Shown: positions 51,260-61,558, counted from the first letter of the stretch. The stretch is DNA of 64,000 bases from Bradyrhizobium monzae (GCF_021458635.1 NZ_JAIRDQ010000006.1:373105-437104); one strand, 5' to 3'. The notes: generated from the sequence alone by a model not told the origin. Numbers and translations are program-made.

Positions 51260-52510
51260 TCACGCAATCGCCCTGACGGGTTCTGATGGTGCCGACATGC
51301 GTTCGATCCAGGCCTGGATGCGCTGCGGCGTCGAGATGCGGTCCCACTGCCGGTCGGGATAGTTGAAATTCTCGGTAAACTCGTTGGCCAGTGCAGGATT
51401 CTGGCTCATCGCCCCGATCAGCATGCCCAGTGCTTCCGTCGGCGGCTGCAGCATCACGTTGGTCCAGCGTGACGCCGCCAATACGCGATCCTGCCGCTTC
51501 AGATCGATCTTCTCGCACAGGCGCGCATCGAGCGCGTCGGCGTTGACGATCTCCTCGCCGAGCACGAAGGCCGCATAGGAGGCGATATTGGCGCCCTGTC
51601 CCATCATGGGATCGACGATGGCGTGGACGTCGCCGAGCGCGATCGCGCATTTGCCGTCGTCGAATTCGACCATCGTGTTGCGCACGGTCGGGACCACGCC
51701 GCCCTGCAGCAGATCCTGGGGCTGGGCGAGATCGAACCGCGCCGTATCGATGCGATCGTAGGTGGTCGGGTGATGCTTCTCCAGCTTGCCCAACAGCACC
51801 TTCAAGAAATGCTTCGGGTTGTCGTCGTAGCTGAGCGTGGCGAGTTCCTCCATGTCGCCGCCCGGCACGTTCTCCATCAGCAGCGCGTTGGCGATGCCGC
51901 CAAAGGTGATGGTCGGGATCACGATCATCTCGCCATGCCCGGGCGAGACCGAGAGCGTGACATTCATGGGATCGGGCTGCCGCACGCCGGTATAGAGCCC
52001 GACGCACAGCCGCCGTTGCGGCTGCGAATAGGGCGTGTGCTCCGGCCGGTACGTGAAGAGCTGGCCCAGCGGCCCCTTGCCGGTCGAGACGACCAGCAGA
52101 TCGAAACGGGCGACCAGCGGACCAATGTCGCGCTCCTCGATGCGACGATATTCGATCTTTCCGCCACGCGTCGTGAAGTCCTGCATCAGCGCGGGGAGAT
52201 AAATCCGGTAGTCGACGGCGCGGCTCGCCTTCGAGAAATCACCGCGAAAGCTCAGCGGCTGCGGAAAATTGAAGACGTGATCGTGGTAGTAATAGTGATC
52301 CTTCGGATCGGTCCAGTGATTGACGCCGAGATAGTCCTCGCGTGCGAGCGTCACGTGGTGATGCGCGACGGTGTTGAGCAGCCGGATATTTCGGTACTCG
52401 TCTGGCGACCGATCGGTGATGACCGTGGCGTCCACGCCGTGCTTCTGCAGATAGAGCGCGAGATGCAGACCGGCGATTCCGGCGCCGACGATTCCGATGT
52501 TGCGTGCCAT
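51260..52510 (-). CDS. styrene/indole monooxygenase oxygenase component (StyA-like)
   Basis: This 416-residue group E flavoprotein monooxygenase starts MARNIGIVGAGIAGLHLALYLQ at 52510 behind GGGAGGG. It has a GxGxxG FAD site, then the StyA-family segments RNIRLLNTVAHHHVTLAREDYLGV and the second FAD region ALGDVHAIVDPMMGQGANIASYA. StyA enzymes epoxidise styrene and indole, the latter leading to indigoid pigments. The open frame extends far upstream but begins here. It is paired with a flavin reductase and divergent from a LysR gene. Confidence 0.88.
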   Translation of the reverse strand: MARNIGIVGAGIAGLHLALYLQKHGVDATVITDRSPDEYRNIRLLNTVAHHHVTLAREDYLGVNHWTDPKDHYYYHDHVFNFPQPLSFRGDFSKASRAVDYRIYLPALMQDFTTRGGKIEYRRIEERDIGPLVARFDLLVVSTGKGPLGQLFTYRPEHTPYSQPQRRLCVGLYTGVRQPDPMNVTLSVSPGHGEMIVIPTITFGGIANALLMENVPGGDMEELATLSYDDNPKHFLKVLLGKLEKHHPTTYDRIDTARFDLAQPQDLLQGGVVPTVRNTMVEFDDGKCAIALGDVHAIVDPMMGQGANIASYAAFVLGEEIVNADALDARLCEKIDLKRQDRVLAASRWTNVMLQPPTEALGMLIGAMSQNPALANEFTENFNYPDRQWDRISTPQRIQAWIERMSAPSEPVRAIA

Positions 52511-52586
52511 GTCGTCCCTCCCCCGTTTCCTTGCTCGTGACTGCTTGTTTTGAGGAAGCCTAACGGCCTGCCGTGTTGCGCACCAC

Positions 52587-52612
52587 GGAATAAATGGGAT
52601 ATAATTTATTCC
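52587..52612. promoter_or_regulatory. putative LysR operator between styA-like and lysR genes
   Basis: ggaataaat and atttattcc are perfect 9-bp arms with an 8-bp spacer, in an AT-rich island 12 bases before the LysR start. This suits autoregulation and control of the divergent monooxygenase. Confidence 0.65.
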
Positions 52613-52624
52613 AAATCGGAATGA

Positions 52625-53557
52625 ATGATGGACCGGATCGATTGCCTGCGCGCTTTCGTTCGCACCCTCGAGGGTGGCAGCTTCTCGGCTGCGGCCAAGG
52701 AGCTCGGCATCGGCCAACCGGCCATCAGCAAGCGCATCGCGATGCTGGAGCGCGAGTTCGGCACGCAGCTGTTTTCGCGCACGACGCGGACGCTGAAGCC
52801 GACGGCCGAGGCGCACCGCATCTACGACCTTGCGCGGCAGATCCTCGACAGCTTCGACATGGCGCGGTCGAGCGTCGAGCAGGCAGCGCCCCGCCCCACC
52901 GGCACGCTGCGGATCGGCGTGCCCTCGTCGTTCGGACGGCGCTACCTGATGCCCGTGATCGCCGAATATGTGCGGCACCATCCGGAGGTGCGGGTCGACA
53001 TCCGCTTCAGCGAGCGGTTCGTCAATCTGGTGGAAGAAGGCATCGAGCTCGCGCTGCGAATTGGAAATCTCGAAGCAAGCACGCTGGTCGCGCGCCGGCT
53101 CGGCACCGTGCAGCGCTATCTGGTCGCGACACCCACCTATCTGCATGGCCGGCCGCTGCCGCGGACGCCCGACGATCTCAGCTCACATCAGTGCATCGTC
53201 TATTCGCGGATGTCGCCTTCGCACCAATGGGCCTTCGAATCCGAGCACGGCCGTCACGTCGCGTCGATCAACGGACCCATTCACGTCGACGATGCCGACG
53301 CGATGCAGGAGGCGACGATGCAGCATCTCGGCATCGCCATCCTGCCCGACTGGAATGCGGCGGACGGTCTTCGCCGCGGCGAGCTCGAGCATGTGCTTCC
53401 CGACTACGCCATCGCCGCACTGCCGCTGCATGCGGTCTATCCGGAGACGCACTGGATGTCGCTGCGTGCACGAAGCTTTCTCGATCTCCTGGTCGCGCGC
53501 GCCGGGCATTTCGTGCCCGCCCCGTCGCATACCGACGCCGCCGGAACTGGCGGTTGA
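52625..53557 (+). CDS. LysR-family transcriptional regulator
   Basis: This 310-residue protein has an N-terminal winged helix (RIDCLRAFVRTLEGGSFSAAAKELGIGQPAISKRIAMLEREFGTQLF) and a periplasmic-binding-like effector domain of the CrgA/PBP2 type (RIGVPSSFGRRYLMPVIAEYVRHHPEVRVDIRFSERFVNLVEEGIELALRIG). It is divergent from the monooxygenase operon with an inverted repeat between. It is followed 21 bases later by an LLM oxidoreductase, possibly co-transcribed. Confidence 0.93.
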   Translation: MMDRIDCLRAFVRTLEGGSFSAAAKELGIGQPAISKRIAMLEREFGTQLFSRTTRTLKPTAEAHRIYDLARQILDSFDMARSSVEQAAPRPTGTLRIGVPSSFGRRYLMPVIAEYVRHHPEVRVDIRFSERFVNLVEEGIELALRIGNLEASTLVARRLGTVQRYLVATPTYLHGRPLPRTPDDLSSHQCIVYSRMSPSHQWAFESEHGRHVASINGPIHVDDADAMQEATMQHLGIAILPDWNAADGLRRGELEHVLPDYAIAALPLHAVYPETHWMSLRARSFLDLLVARAGHFVPAPSHTDAAGTGG

Positions 53558-53578
53558 CGCCGCCCCTGCCATCATTAA

Positions 53579-54610
53579 ATGACGCCCATGAAAAAGATCG
53601 GATTTCTGTCCTTCGGACACTGGACGCCCTCGCCGCAATCGCAGACCCGCTCGGCCGGCGACACGCTGCTGCAGTCGATCGAACTGGCCGTGGCGGCGGA
53701 ACAGCTCGGCCTCGACGGCGCGTATTACCGTGTCCACCATTTCGCGCGTCAGCTCGCTTCGCCCTTTCCCTTGCTGGCCGCGGTCGGTGCCAGGACGAGC
53801 AAGATCGAGATCGGCACGGCCGTGATCGACATGCGCTACGAGAACCCGCTCTACATGGCGGAGGACGCAGGCTCAGCCGACCTCATCGCCGGCGGGAGGC
53901 TTCAGCTCGGCATCAGCCGCGGCTCGCCCGAGCAGGTGATCGACGGCTGGCGCTATTTTGGCTATCGACCGGCCGAGGGCCAGAGCGATGCCGACATGGG
54001 CCGCCGTCACACCGAAGTCTTCCTGGACATTTTGCGCGGCCAGGGTTTTGCAGAGCCCAATCCGCAGCCGATGTTTCCGAACCCGCCGGGGCTGCTGCGC
54101 CTCGAGCCGCATTCGGAAGGCTTGCGCGAACGCATCTGGTGGGGCGCCGGCTCGAACGCGACCGCCATCTGGGCCGCCAAGCTCGGCATGAATTTGCAGA
54201 GCTCGACGCTGAAGAACGACGAGACCGGCGAAGCTTTTCACGTGCAGCAGGCCGCCCAGATCCGCGCCTATCGCGCCGCGTGGAAGGAAGCCGGCCACGG
54301 CCGCGAGTCCCGCGTCTCCGTCAGCCGCAGCATTTTCGCGCTGATGGACGATCGCGACCGCGCCTATTTCGGCGGCGAGCGCGGCGGCGAGGACCAGATC
54401 GGCTTCATCGATCCGCAGACGCGGGCGATCTTCGGCCGCTCCTATGCCGCCGAGCCGGAGGCGCTGATCAAGCAGCTCAGGCAGGACGAGGCGATCGCCG
54501 AGGCCGACACGCTGCTGCTGACGATCCCGAACCAGCTCGGCGTCGACTATTGCGCCCATGCGATCGAGGCGATCCTGAAGCACGTGGCGCCGGCGCTGGG
54601 GTGGCGGTGA
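53579..54610 (+). CDS. LLM-class flavin-dependent oxidoreductase
   Basis: This 343-residue luciferase-like TIM-barrel monooxygenase has an opening KKIGFLSFGHWTPSP, SIELAVAAEQLGLDGAYYRVHHFARQ, ARTSKIEIGTAVIDMRYENPLYMAEDAGSADLIAGGRLQLGISRG, and a C-terminal WGAGSNATAIWAAKLGMN. It uses reduced FMN or F420 on an unknown substrate. A StyB-like flavin reductase is close by, so it could share reduced flavin. The start MTPMKK has a second Met at 53588. Confidence 0.88.
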   Translation: MTPMKKIGFLSFGHWTPSPQSQTRSAGDTLLQSIELAVAAEQLGLDGAYYRVHHFARQLASPFPLLAAVGARTSKIEIGTAVIDMRYENPLYMAEDAGSADLIAGGRLQLGISRGSPEQVIDGWRYFGYRPAEGQSDADMGRRHTEVFLDILRGQGFAEPNPQPMFPNPPGLLRLEPHSEGLRERIWWGAGSNATAIWAAKLGMNLQSSTLKNDETGEAFHVQQAAQIRAYRAAWKEAGHGRESRVSVSRSIFALMDDRDRAYFGGERGGEDQIGFIDPQTRAIFGRSYAAEPEALIKQLRQDEAIAEADTLLLTIPNQLGVDYCAHAIEAILKHVAPALGWR

Positions 54611-54673
54611 CATCTCTCAATGAGCTGCCGGGTTGCCGGATGCCAACACCGGCGCGCATGGTTCGCGATCAAC

Positions 54674-57600
54674 TCACCAATTGATCCGGAATCCGGCCTT
54701 GCCGGTATAGGCAAAGCCGCCGCCATCGAACCGGCTCTGGTAGGACGCGTTTGCGTAGAGCGTCGTGGTCGCGTTCACCTGGCCGCTCACGCCGGCGTTG
54801 ATCTCTCCCCACAAGCCACCCAGGCTGGCGTGAAACGGAACGGGGCCGGTCTCCGAAGAGAAGAAGGTTGTCGGGTTGCCGAGGAATTCGTTCCACAAAT
54901 TGGGACGAATCCACGCGGTGATCGTCTGCGAGCTGTTGTCAATCGCCCAGGTCCTACCGAACCGGGCGCCGATCCGCGCGGCCAGCGAATCCACCTTGCT
55001 GAAGCTGATGAGCGCAGCCGTATCGCTGGCACTATTGATGTGGATGTTCTGATAGACGAGCTGCGCCTGCGGTTCGATGAAGTATCCGCCTCCGAGCTTG
55101 AAGGGGTAGCCGCCTTCGACGGAGGCGGCAGCGCCCTGGCCGCCGGTCTTGAGCGCCGGAAGCTCGCCACTGCCGGGGCTATTGATATCGTAGAATGTGC
55201 CTTGAAGGACCGAGTCGACATACCATCCAGTCGGACCGAAATGTGTCCAGTAGCCGCCGAGCGTGTAGGCATTGAAGTTGCTTTCGCCCGGCGTGCCGTC
55301 GACATGGGTGACCCGCCCCTGCGCCGTGCCGATCGCGAAATAAGCGCCGGCCTGATCGCGCGAGCCGTCGGGACTGTCGTGGCGATAGACGTCCATGCCG
55401 CCCTGCAAGGCCAGGAAATCATACGCGAAGTGCGGGCCCGCCGAACCACCCAGCACACCGAAACTGTCGCCCTGCTGCACGCCGTTGACACCGATCATGC
55501 GGGCCCAGCCGACCTTCGCATTCTCGGGATTTGCGCGGAAGCGTTCGTCCTCCTCCTCACCCACGCGCTCATGCAGCGTGTCGAGCAGGTTGCGTCCGTA
55601 CAGAAGCGCCATCGCCGGGATTACCGCATCGAACGAGGTCTCCGGTCTGTAGTCGGGGATGTCGCCGCCGCCGCCGCCTCCGCCACCACCGCCACCGCCA
55701 CCACCGCCTCCTCCGCCACAGATGGCCGCCGCAGGATGATTGGCACAAAAGACGCCGCCACCGCCACCGCGACAGCCGGGCAGGTCTGGGTGACGGAGGC
55801 AGTCGATATTTGAGCGCAGATACCAGGCTTCAGGGTTACTGGCATCAACACTCGAACGGAACAAACTGTACCGGTAAGGGCCTGCCAGGACCGGCCGGGA
55901 CAGACTGAAGGCACCGGTCGCCGTCGTCGCACCATTGAGCGCGTCGACCACGAGGATTCCGTTGCCGGTCGTGAGCGCGCCGGCGCCGGTGGTATTGGCA
56001 ATCCTCAAGAAGGAGTTGCCGGTCGCCGTGCCGCCATTGATGACCAGCCTGTCCGAGGGCGAGCCGTCGGTCCCGAGAAACGTGTTGAGCCCGAGCGTGC
56101 CGCCCTGGCCCACATAGTTCACAACCGTCAGGGTCTTGTAGTTCGACAGCTGTGTCGGATCACCGGCAGGCGGCGTGAACTGGATCAGACTCGAAGCATT
56201 GGTCAAATTGGTGACGTTCGAGTTACCCGTCATGGTCCAGAGCGAATTGTTTTGCAACGTGACATTGGAGGTACTGCCGGCGTCGGTGAGGGCAACACCC
56301 CGCAGCGTCGAACTGTCTGCGACAAGGTTGAGCGTGGAGCCGCCGCTGACGTTCAGCCATTGACCGTTGTTCACGACCGCCGTCACGCCGGTCAGGTTCA
56401 CATTGCTGGTATCGCCGGGCGCGGCGATCGAAGCCCCGTTCGGGCTGGTCATGGTCACGCCGCTGAGTGTCGCGGTGCCGCCACTCACATTGAGCGCATT
56501 GGAGCCAGCCGTTGGCGGTCAGCGTGCCACCGGTCATGCTCAGCGTGCCGCCGCTCGTCACTCCGGCCGCGTGCGTGCCTGCGCCGGACGTGGTGACCGT
56601 TGTGCCGGCAGTGAGCGTGACGCTGCCGGAATTGTCTGCCTGCACCCCGCGGCCGCCGATGCTGTTCGGAACGGTGACAGTCACGCCCGTCGCCGCGAGC
56701 GTGCTTCCGGCGCCGCTCGCTTGCAGCCCGATTTCACCGCCGCCGCTGCCCGTCGCAGCGACGCTTCCCCCATTCAACGTGACTGCGCCGCCGTCGAGCG
56801 CCTTGGCGCCAACATCTCCGCCGCCGCCGGCGACCGTGACCGCGACTCCGGTCGCCTTGACCGTGCTTCCGGCGGATTGTGCCAACAGACCGGTTTCCCC
56901 GCCGCCGTTGCCCTCAACGGCCACACTTCCCCCGACAAGCGTGACGGCACCGCCTCCATCCGCCTTCGCACCGACGTCATTACCGCCGCCGCCCGGCATC
57001 GAGATCGTCGTAGCGGTCGACGTTATCTGGCTGCCGGATCCGGTGGCCCACAGACCCGTATTGCCGCCACCACCAACTGCATAAGTAATAGAATCATTCA
57101 GCAGGTTAATGGTGGCGCCATTCGTTGCTCGCCCGGCCACGTTGTTGCCGGCGCCGTTGAGATTGACCGTGAGACCCGTCGCACTGATCAGGCTGCCCGT
57201 TCCATCGGCAAGCAATGCAGTTCCTCCGCCACCGAAGGCTGGGTTGATGGCGGATCCTGACTGAAAGATGATCTGGCCGCCGCTTTGCGCCGAGGCAGCG
57301 GTGCTCCAGTTGCCGTTGATGCTCGATCCGGAACTGAAGATGATGGTGCCGGCCGTGTCGGCCAAACCGCCGATGCTGCCGCCATTGTTGGGATTGATGG
57401 TGACGTTGTTGGTGGTGATCTCTGCGTTCGTACTGGCATGAACGCCGGGCGTGCCGGTCAAGGTCGTATTCGGGGCGATCGAGCAGGTTCCACTTGTGGC
57501 TGAGACGGTGGAGTCCGGCGCCACCGTGCAGGTTTGCGCGGCGGCGGCATCGACCAAAGAGCCAGCGATGAGGCCGGCGCACACAGCGAGACAAGCTTTT

Positions 57601-57752
57601 CCTGGAATGACCGAAATCGCCCGCCGGAGGGTACGCCGCCAGTAACCTGATTTGCTTTCCGCTAGAGGCGGGGCCGAGCAAACATGATCTCTCGCGGGTT
57701 CCACCTCCTCTGGAGACAAGGCTTGCGAAGTCCGATGGACCGCACTGCTCAT
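54674..57752 (-). pseudogene. autotransporter with beta-helix passenger, split by a one-base frameshift
   Basis: Frame one (57752 to 56223) has a long N-terminus with signal helix (ACLAVCAGLIAGSLVDAAAAQ) and about 47-residue Gly/Ala/Thr repeats (VGAKADGGGAVTLVGGSVAVEG and kin). It loses sense after TLTANG; the same passenger continues in another frame from near 56506 (GSNALNVSGGTATLSG), through a Gly-only linker of over 15 residues to a C-terminal beta-barrel ending in FRINW. Removing one base near 56507 gives an uninterrupted 1025-residue protein. It is either a recent null, a phase-variable switch, or a sequencing error. Confidence 0.8.
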
Positions 57753-58012
57753 TGCGCCACTCCCTGAACGTGCCTGCCGTCAATTCTGACAAAACGAAAG
57801 CAGTCAAGCCGTTCTGGCGCAAAAATCGATAGAGTTTAGTTCAATCTGAGATCGCAAATCACTTTCAGAGCAATCCCATTCGAAATTGCCGCGATTGTGG
57901 CGATGGGGGGCGTTGCGGCAGTTGGTCGCGACCTGTCGCTCGCCAGCAACGAATGGGACAGAAGCGCTGACGCTCTGCCTGAAGGTTCCACTCGCCGCAA
58001 AACTCCATTATC

Positions 58013-59317
58013 GTGCATTTGCGCCAAAGCGCAGCCGATTCACTCTCGCGGATGGGGGCCCGCTTGGAGTTCTTTTCGCACCTGCCGATTCTTACTTCAT
58101 TCTCGCTGACATTGATGCTGACACTGGTGCTTCCAAGCCTGATGCAGCGCCTGCACCTTCCCCGCCCGGTCGGATACATCCTGGCGGGCATCATCCTCGG
58201 TCCGAGCGTCCTTTCTGTCCTCAACCCCGAGGGCAAGGTCGTCACCTTCTTCGCAGAGCTCGGCAAGCTCCTGCTGATGTTCTTCGCCGGATTCGAGGTC
58301 AACATTGCCAAGTTCAACGAGGCCCGGCGCAAGGCCGCGACATTCGGCCTGCTCACGTTCGCGTGGCCCTTTGCGCTCGCAATCGGCGTGGGCGCGACGG
58401 TCGGTTACTCCGCGAATTCGTGTGCGGTCATCGGCGCGATCCTTGCGTCCCACACCTTGCTCGGGCTGCCCATCGTCAAGGAGAAGGGTCTGCTCGATCA
58501 GGAGGCCACTGTCGTAACGGTCGGAGCGACGCTGTTCACCGACATGCTGTCGATTCTCGTGCTGGCGCTTTGCGTGCCAATCCACCTCCGCGGCTTTGAC
58601 CCTGCCGGGGTTCTGGTCACGCTCTTCTGGCTGGCGATCTACGTGCCCGGCGTGCTGATCGGATTGAGTTGGCTGGTCAAGCGCCTCTTGACCGTGTTCG
58701 GGACAAGCCGGGTCTCGAGCGCGCTGATCATGCTGCTGGTGATGGCCATTGCCGCGCAGGTCGCGGAATGGATCGGCATGGAAGGCATCATCGGCGCCTT
58801 TCTTGCGGGCGTCAGCCTGAAGCGCGCGTTCGGCGAGATCAAGGGCGATGACTCCCTCGAGATCATGAGCCAGGCTTTGTTCATTCCCGTCTTTTTCATT
58901 GCCGCCGGCTTCCTGGTCGATTTCAAGATCTTCTTCGCGACCGTGAGGGACCAACCGTGGCTCGTGCTCGGTGTGCTGGCAGCGCTGTTCGGCGGCAAGT
59001 GGCTTGCGGCAGCCACCACCGCACACTTGTTCGGCTATGGGAGGCCTGAACGAAACCTGATGTTCGCGCTGACCCTACCGCAGGTCGCGGCAACGCTGGC
59101 GGTCGCGCTCGTTGCCTATGGGTCGAAGAATGCTGCCGGCGAGCGCCTGATCGACCAGCCGATGCTGAACGCCACCATCGTCCTCGTCATCGTGTCATCA
59201 TTGGTCGGGTTGATCCTTGCGGAGCGCGCCGCAAGACAGATCGAGCGGGCAGCACCATCGCCGGAAGCCGCGCATGCGGCGAACAGCTTGCGGGAAGCAG
59301 CACCAAATCTCAAATAG
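58013..59317 (+). CDS. CPA2-family cation:proton antiporter
   Basis: This 434-residue, 12-13 TM protein has the family opening LPSLMQRLHLPRPVGYILAGIILGPSVL, the acidic core FAELGKLLLMFFAGFEVNIAKF, IGAILASHTLLGLPIV, and GIIGAFLAGVSLKRAF. It lacks the TrkA-N/RCK domains of KefB/KefC. It exchanges Na+ or K+ for protons at the inner membrane. The GTG at 58013 and ATG at 58052 are alternative starts; the N-terminal helix begins after the second. Confidence 0.87.
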   Translation: MHLRQSAADSLSRMGARLEFFSHLPILTSFSLTLMLTLVLPSLMQRLHLPRPVGYILAGIILGPSVLSVLNPEGKVVTFFAELGKLLLMFFAGFEVNIAKFNEARRKAATFGLLTFAWPFALAIGVGATVGYSANSCAVIGAILASHTLLGLPIVKEKGLLDQEATVVTVGATLFTDMLSILVLALCVPIHLRGFDPAGVLVTLFWLAIYVPGVLIGLSWLVKRLLTVFGTSRVSSALIMLLVMAIAAQVAEWIGMEGIIGAFLAGVSLKRAFGEIKGDDSLEIMSQALFIPVFFIAAGFLVDFKIFFATVRDQPWLVLGVLAALFGGKWLAAATTAHLFGYGRPERNLMFALTLPQVAATLAVALVAYGSKNAAGERLIDQPMLNATIVLVIVSSLVGLILAERAARQIERAAPSPEAAHAANSLREAAPNLK

Positions 59318-59367
59318 CGCCGATCTGGCGACTTATTCGTCAAAAGCGGGCGCCGTCCAGGTCGCCC

Positions 59368-60000
59368 TCACCCCGCCTTCACGCTCGCATCGATCAGCAG
59401 CTTCGCGGCCGCAAGCGCCGATTGCGCCGGGCCGTCTTCCGATTGCTGGCCGGTGACGTAGACGCCCTCGATCAGCAGCAAGAGCGCATCGCCGAGCACG
59501 TTCGGCTGACGCGCGCCCATGGCGGCCGCGAGCTCGCGCAGGCGCTTGCGGAAGACCTTCTTGTGCGCTTCGGCGACCTGGCGCGCCGGATTGTCGCGCG
59601 AGGGATATTCCACCGCGGCGTTGCTCAGCCCGCAGCCGCGATAGCCCTTGGCGACCGCACGCGAGGCGAGCTCGCCGATATAGGCGAGCACATGATCGCG
59701 CGCCTTGCTGTAGGACTTGCCGCCGGGGCGCTCGAAATTTTCCCAGAAGCCCAGATCGTAGTCGCGCAAATAAGCGGCGGCGAGATCGTCCTTGGAGGCA
59801 AAGCTGCGATAGAGGCTGGGTTTCGTCACACCAGCCCGGTCCACCACCTCGTCGACGCCGACGGCGCGGATGCCCTCGCGGTAAAACAACTCGCTGGCGG
59901 ACGCGCGGATCCGGTCGGCGGCGCGGAGCGGCGCGTCTGCGGGCTTTTCGGCTTTTTTCGGCATCTGGCTTCGTCCGAGCTGCGACTTGAGTTTGGGCAT
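59368..60000 (-). CDS. TetR-family transcriptional regulator
   Basis: This 210-residue protein has the TetR helix-turn-helix FYREGIRAVGVDEVVDRAGVTKPSLYRSFASKDDLAAAYL (residues about 35-75) and a TetR_C-type effector domain (GCGLSNAAVEYPSRDNPARQVAEAHKKVFRKRLRELA). It is divergent from the MFS gene, with a near-perfect 22-bp-arm inverted repeat in the 65-bp gap, and is almost certainly its repressor. Confidence 0.92.
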   Translation of the reverse strand: MPKLKSQLGRSQMPKKAEKPADAPLRAADRIRASASELFYREGIRAVGVDEVVDRAGVTKPSLYRSFASKDDLAAAYLRDYDLGFWENFERPGGKSYSKARDHVLAYIGELASRAVAKGYRGCGLSNAAVEYPSRDNPARQVAEAHKKVFRKRLRELAAAMGARQPNVLGDALLLLIEGVYVTGQQSEDGPAQSALAAAKLLIDASVKAG

Positions 60001-60010
60001 GGGCTTGACA

Positions 60011-60067
60011 ATGTTACTGACCGGTACGTATTAGTATCGCATCGCAATACGTACCGGTAAGTAACAT
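60011..60067. promoter_or_regulatory. TetR operator: long near-perfect inverted repeat
   Basis: The arms 60011-60032 and 60046-60067 are complementary at 21 of 22 positions around a 13-bp spacer. Each contains taccggt and acgtatt or its complement. The right arm runs into the MFS start codon and the left lies 11 bases from the TetR start. This is large enough for two dimers. Confidence 0.85.
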
Positions 60068-61361
60068 GCCCCCTTCCTCCTTTCAATCCTCGTCCGTCTC
60101 CCGGCGGCCATTCGGCCAGAAATATGCCTTCGTGGTCGTCGCCGTGATCTTCATGGCGCTGCTGGCCTCGGCCGGCCTGCGCGCGACGCCGGGCGTGCTG
60201 ATGCTGCCTTTACAGAAGACGTTCGGCTGGGACGTCAGCGTGATCTCGTCCTCGGCCGCGATCGGCATCTTCCTTTATGGGCTCGCAGGTCCGTTCGCTG
60301 CCGCCGTGATGCAGCGCTTCGGCATCCGCCGTACCATGCTGGGCGCGCTGGCGCTGATGTCGGTCTCGACGGCTGCGAGCTATTTCATGACGGCGCCGTG
60401 GCAATTGTTCATGACCTGGGGACTGCTGTCCGGCATCGGTTCGGGCGCGGTCGCCAACGTGCTCGGCGCCACCATCGTCAATCGCTGGTTCACCACCAAT
60501 CGCGGCCTGGTGATGGGATTGCTCACGGCGAGCACCGCCACCGGCACGCTCATCTTCATGCCGGGCCTCGCGAGCCTGGTCGAATGGGGCGGCTGGAGGC
60601 CCGTGGTGCTGACGGTCGCCGCGTGCTGCGCGGCGCTGATTCCGCTGGTGTATTTTCTGGTGCCCGAGCGGCCGGCGTCGATCGGCCTGCGTTCCTATGG
60701 CAGCGCGCATGACGATCAACCGGCGGCGCCCGCTCAAGGCAATCCGTTCGTCGCTGCGATCAGCAATCTCGTGCGCGCGACCAAGGTGCCGACCTTCTGG
60801 TTCCTGTTCGCGACCTTCTTCATCTGCGGCTTCACCACCAACGGCCTCGTCGGCACCCACCTGATCGCGTTCTGCGGCGACCACGGCATCTTCGAAGTGC
60901 AGGCCGCAAGCCTGCTGGCGCTGATGGGCTTCTTCGACCTGTTCGGCACCACGCTGTCGGGCTGGCTCACCGACCGTTTCGATCCGCGCAAGCTGTTGTT
61001 CTTCTATTACGGCCTGCGCGGGCTGTCGCTGATCTACCTGCCCTACTCCGATTTCTCCCTTGTCAGCCTGTCGGTGTTCGCGGTGTTCTACGGGCTTGAC
61101 TGGATCGCGACCGTGCCGCCGACCGTGCGCATCGCCAACGAAGCCTTCGGCGACAAGAACGCGCCGCTGATCTTCGGCTGGGTGGTCGCCGGCCATCAAT
61201 TAGGGGCGGCCTGCGCCGCCTTCTTCGCCGGCTTCATGCGCTCGTCGCAGGGCGATTATCTGCAAGCCTTCATGATCGCGGGCGCAACCGGCATCGTCGC
61301 CGCCGTGCTGTCGCTGATGATCGGCCGGCAGCCGAAGCAGCCGGCGCTTGCTGCGGCGTGA
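60066..61361 (+). CDS. MFS transporter (monocarboxylate/OFA-like)
   Basis: This 431-residue, 12-TM protein has FGWDVSVISSSAAIGIFLYGLAGPFAAAVMQRFGIRRTM (motif A-like), NRWFTTNRGLVMGLLTASTATGTLIFMPGLASLV, a central loop, and DLFGTTLSGWLTDRFDPRKLLF. It resembles monocarboxylate or oxalate/formate-type carriers. It is tightly controlled by the divergent TetR repressor, so an inducible exporter role is also possible. It starts at the ATG 60066, which overlaps the operator arm. Confidence 0.9.
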   Translation: MPPSSFQSSSVSRRPFGQKYAFVVVAVIFMALLASAGLRATPGVLMLPLQKTFGWDVSVISSSAAIGIFLYGLAGPFAAAVMQRFGIRRTMLGALALMSVSTAASYFMTAPWQLFMTWGLLSGIGSGAVANVLGATIVNRWFTTNRGLVMGLLTASTATGTLIFMPGLASLVEWGGWRPVVLTVAACCAALIPLVYFLVPERPASIGLRSYGSAHDDQPAAPAQGNPFVAAISNLVRATKVPTFWFLFATFFICGFTTNGLVGTHLIAFCGDHGIFEVQAASLLALMGFFDLFGTTLSGWLTDRFDPRKLLFFYYGLRGLSLIYLPYSDFSLVSLSVFAVFYGLDWIATVPPTVRIANEAFGDKNAPLIFGWVVAGHQLGAACAAFFAGFMRSSQGDYLQAFMIAGATGIVAAVLSLMIGRQPKQPALAAA

Positions 61362-61558
61362 GGATGGCGATCGATTGGTCACGACCCGCTCGTCGGCGCA
61401 CTGCGCCGGCGGGCCGATTTGAAGATTGATTCCGTTGAGGAAATTTGAAATATTGAGACGACGAAGCGGGCCCCGTGAAAGCTCGCGCAGGGGCTGAGAG
61501 TTCGCGTTGCGTCCAGCTCCATCTCAATCAACCAAACGATTGGTGGCGGCCACGGCGG

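Noticed and set aside
52594..54684. 696-residue plus-strand frame over LysR and LLM genes
   Set aside because: It is a +1 shadow of two conserved genes and shows only biased Arg/Ala composition.
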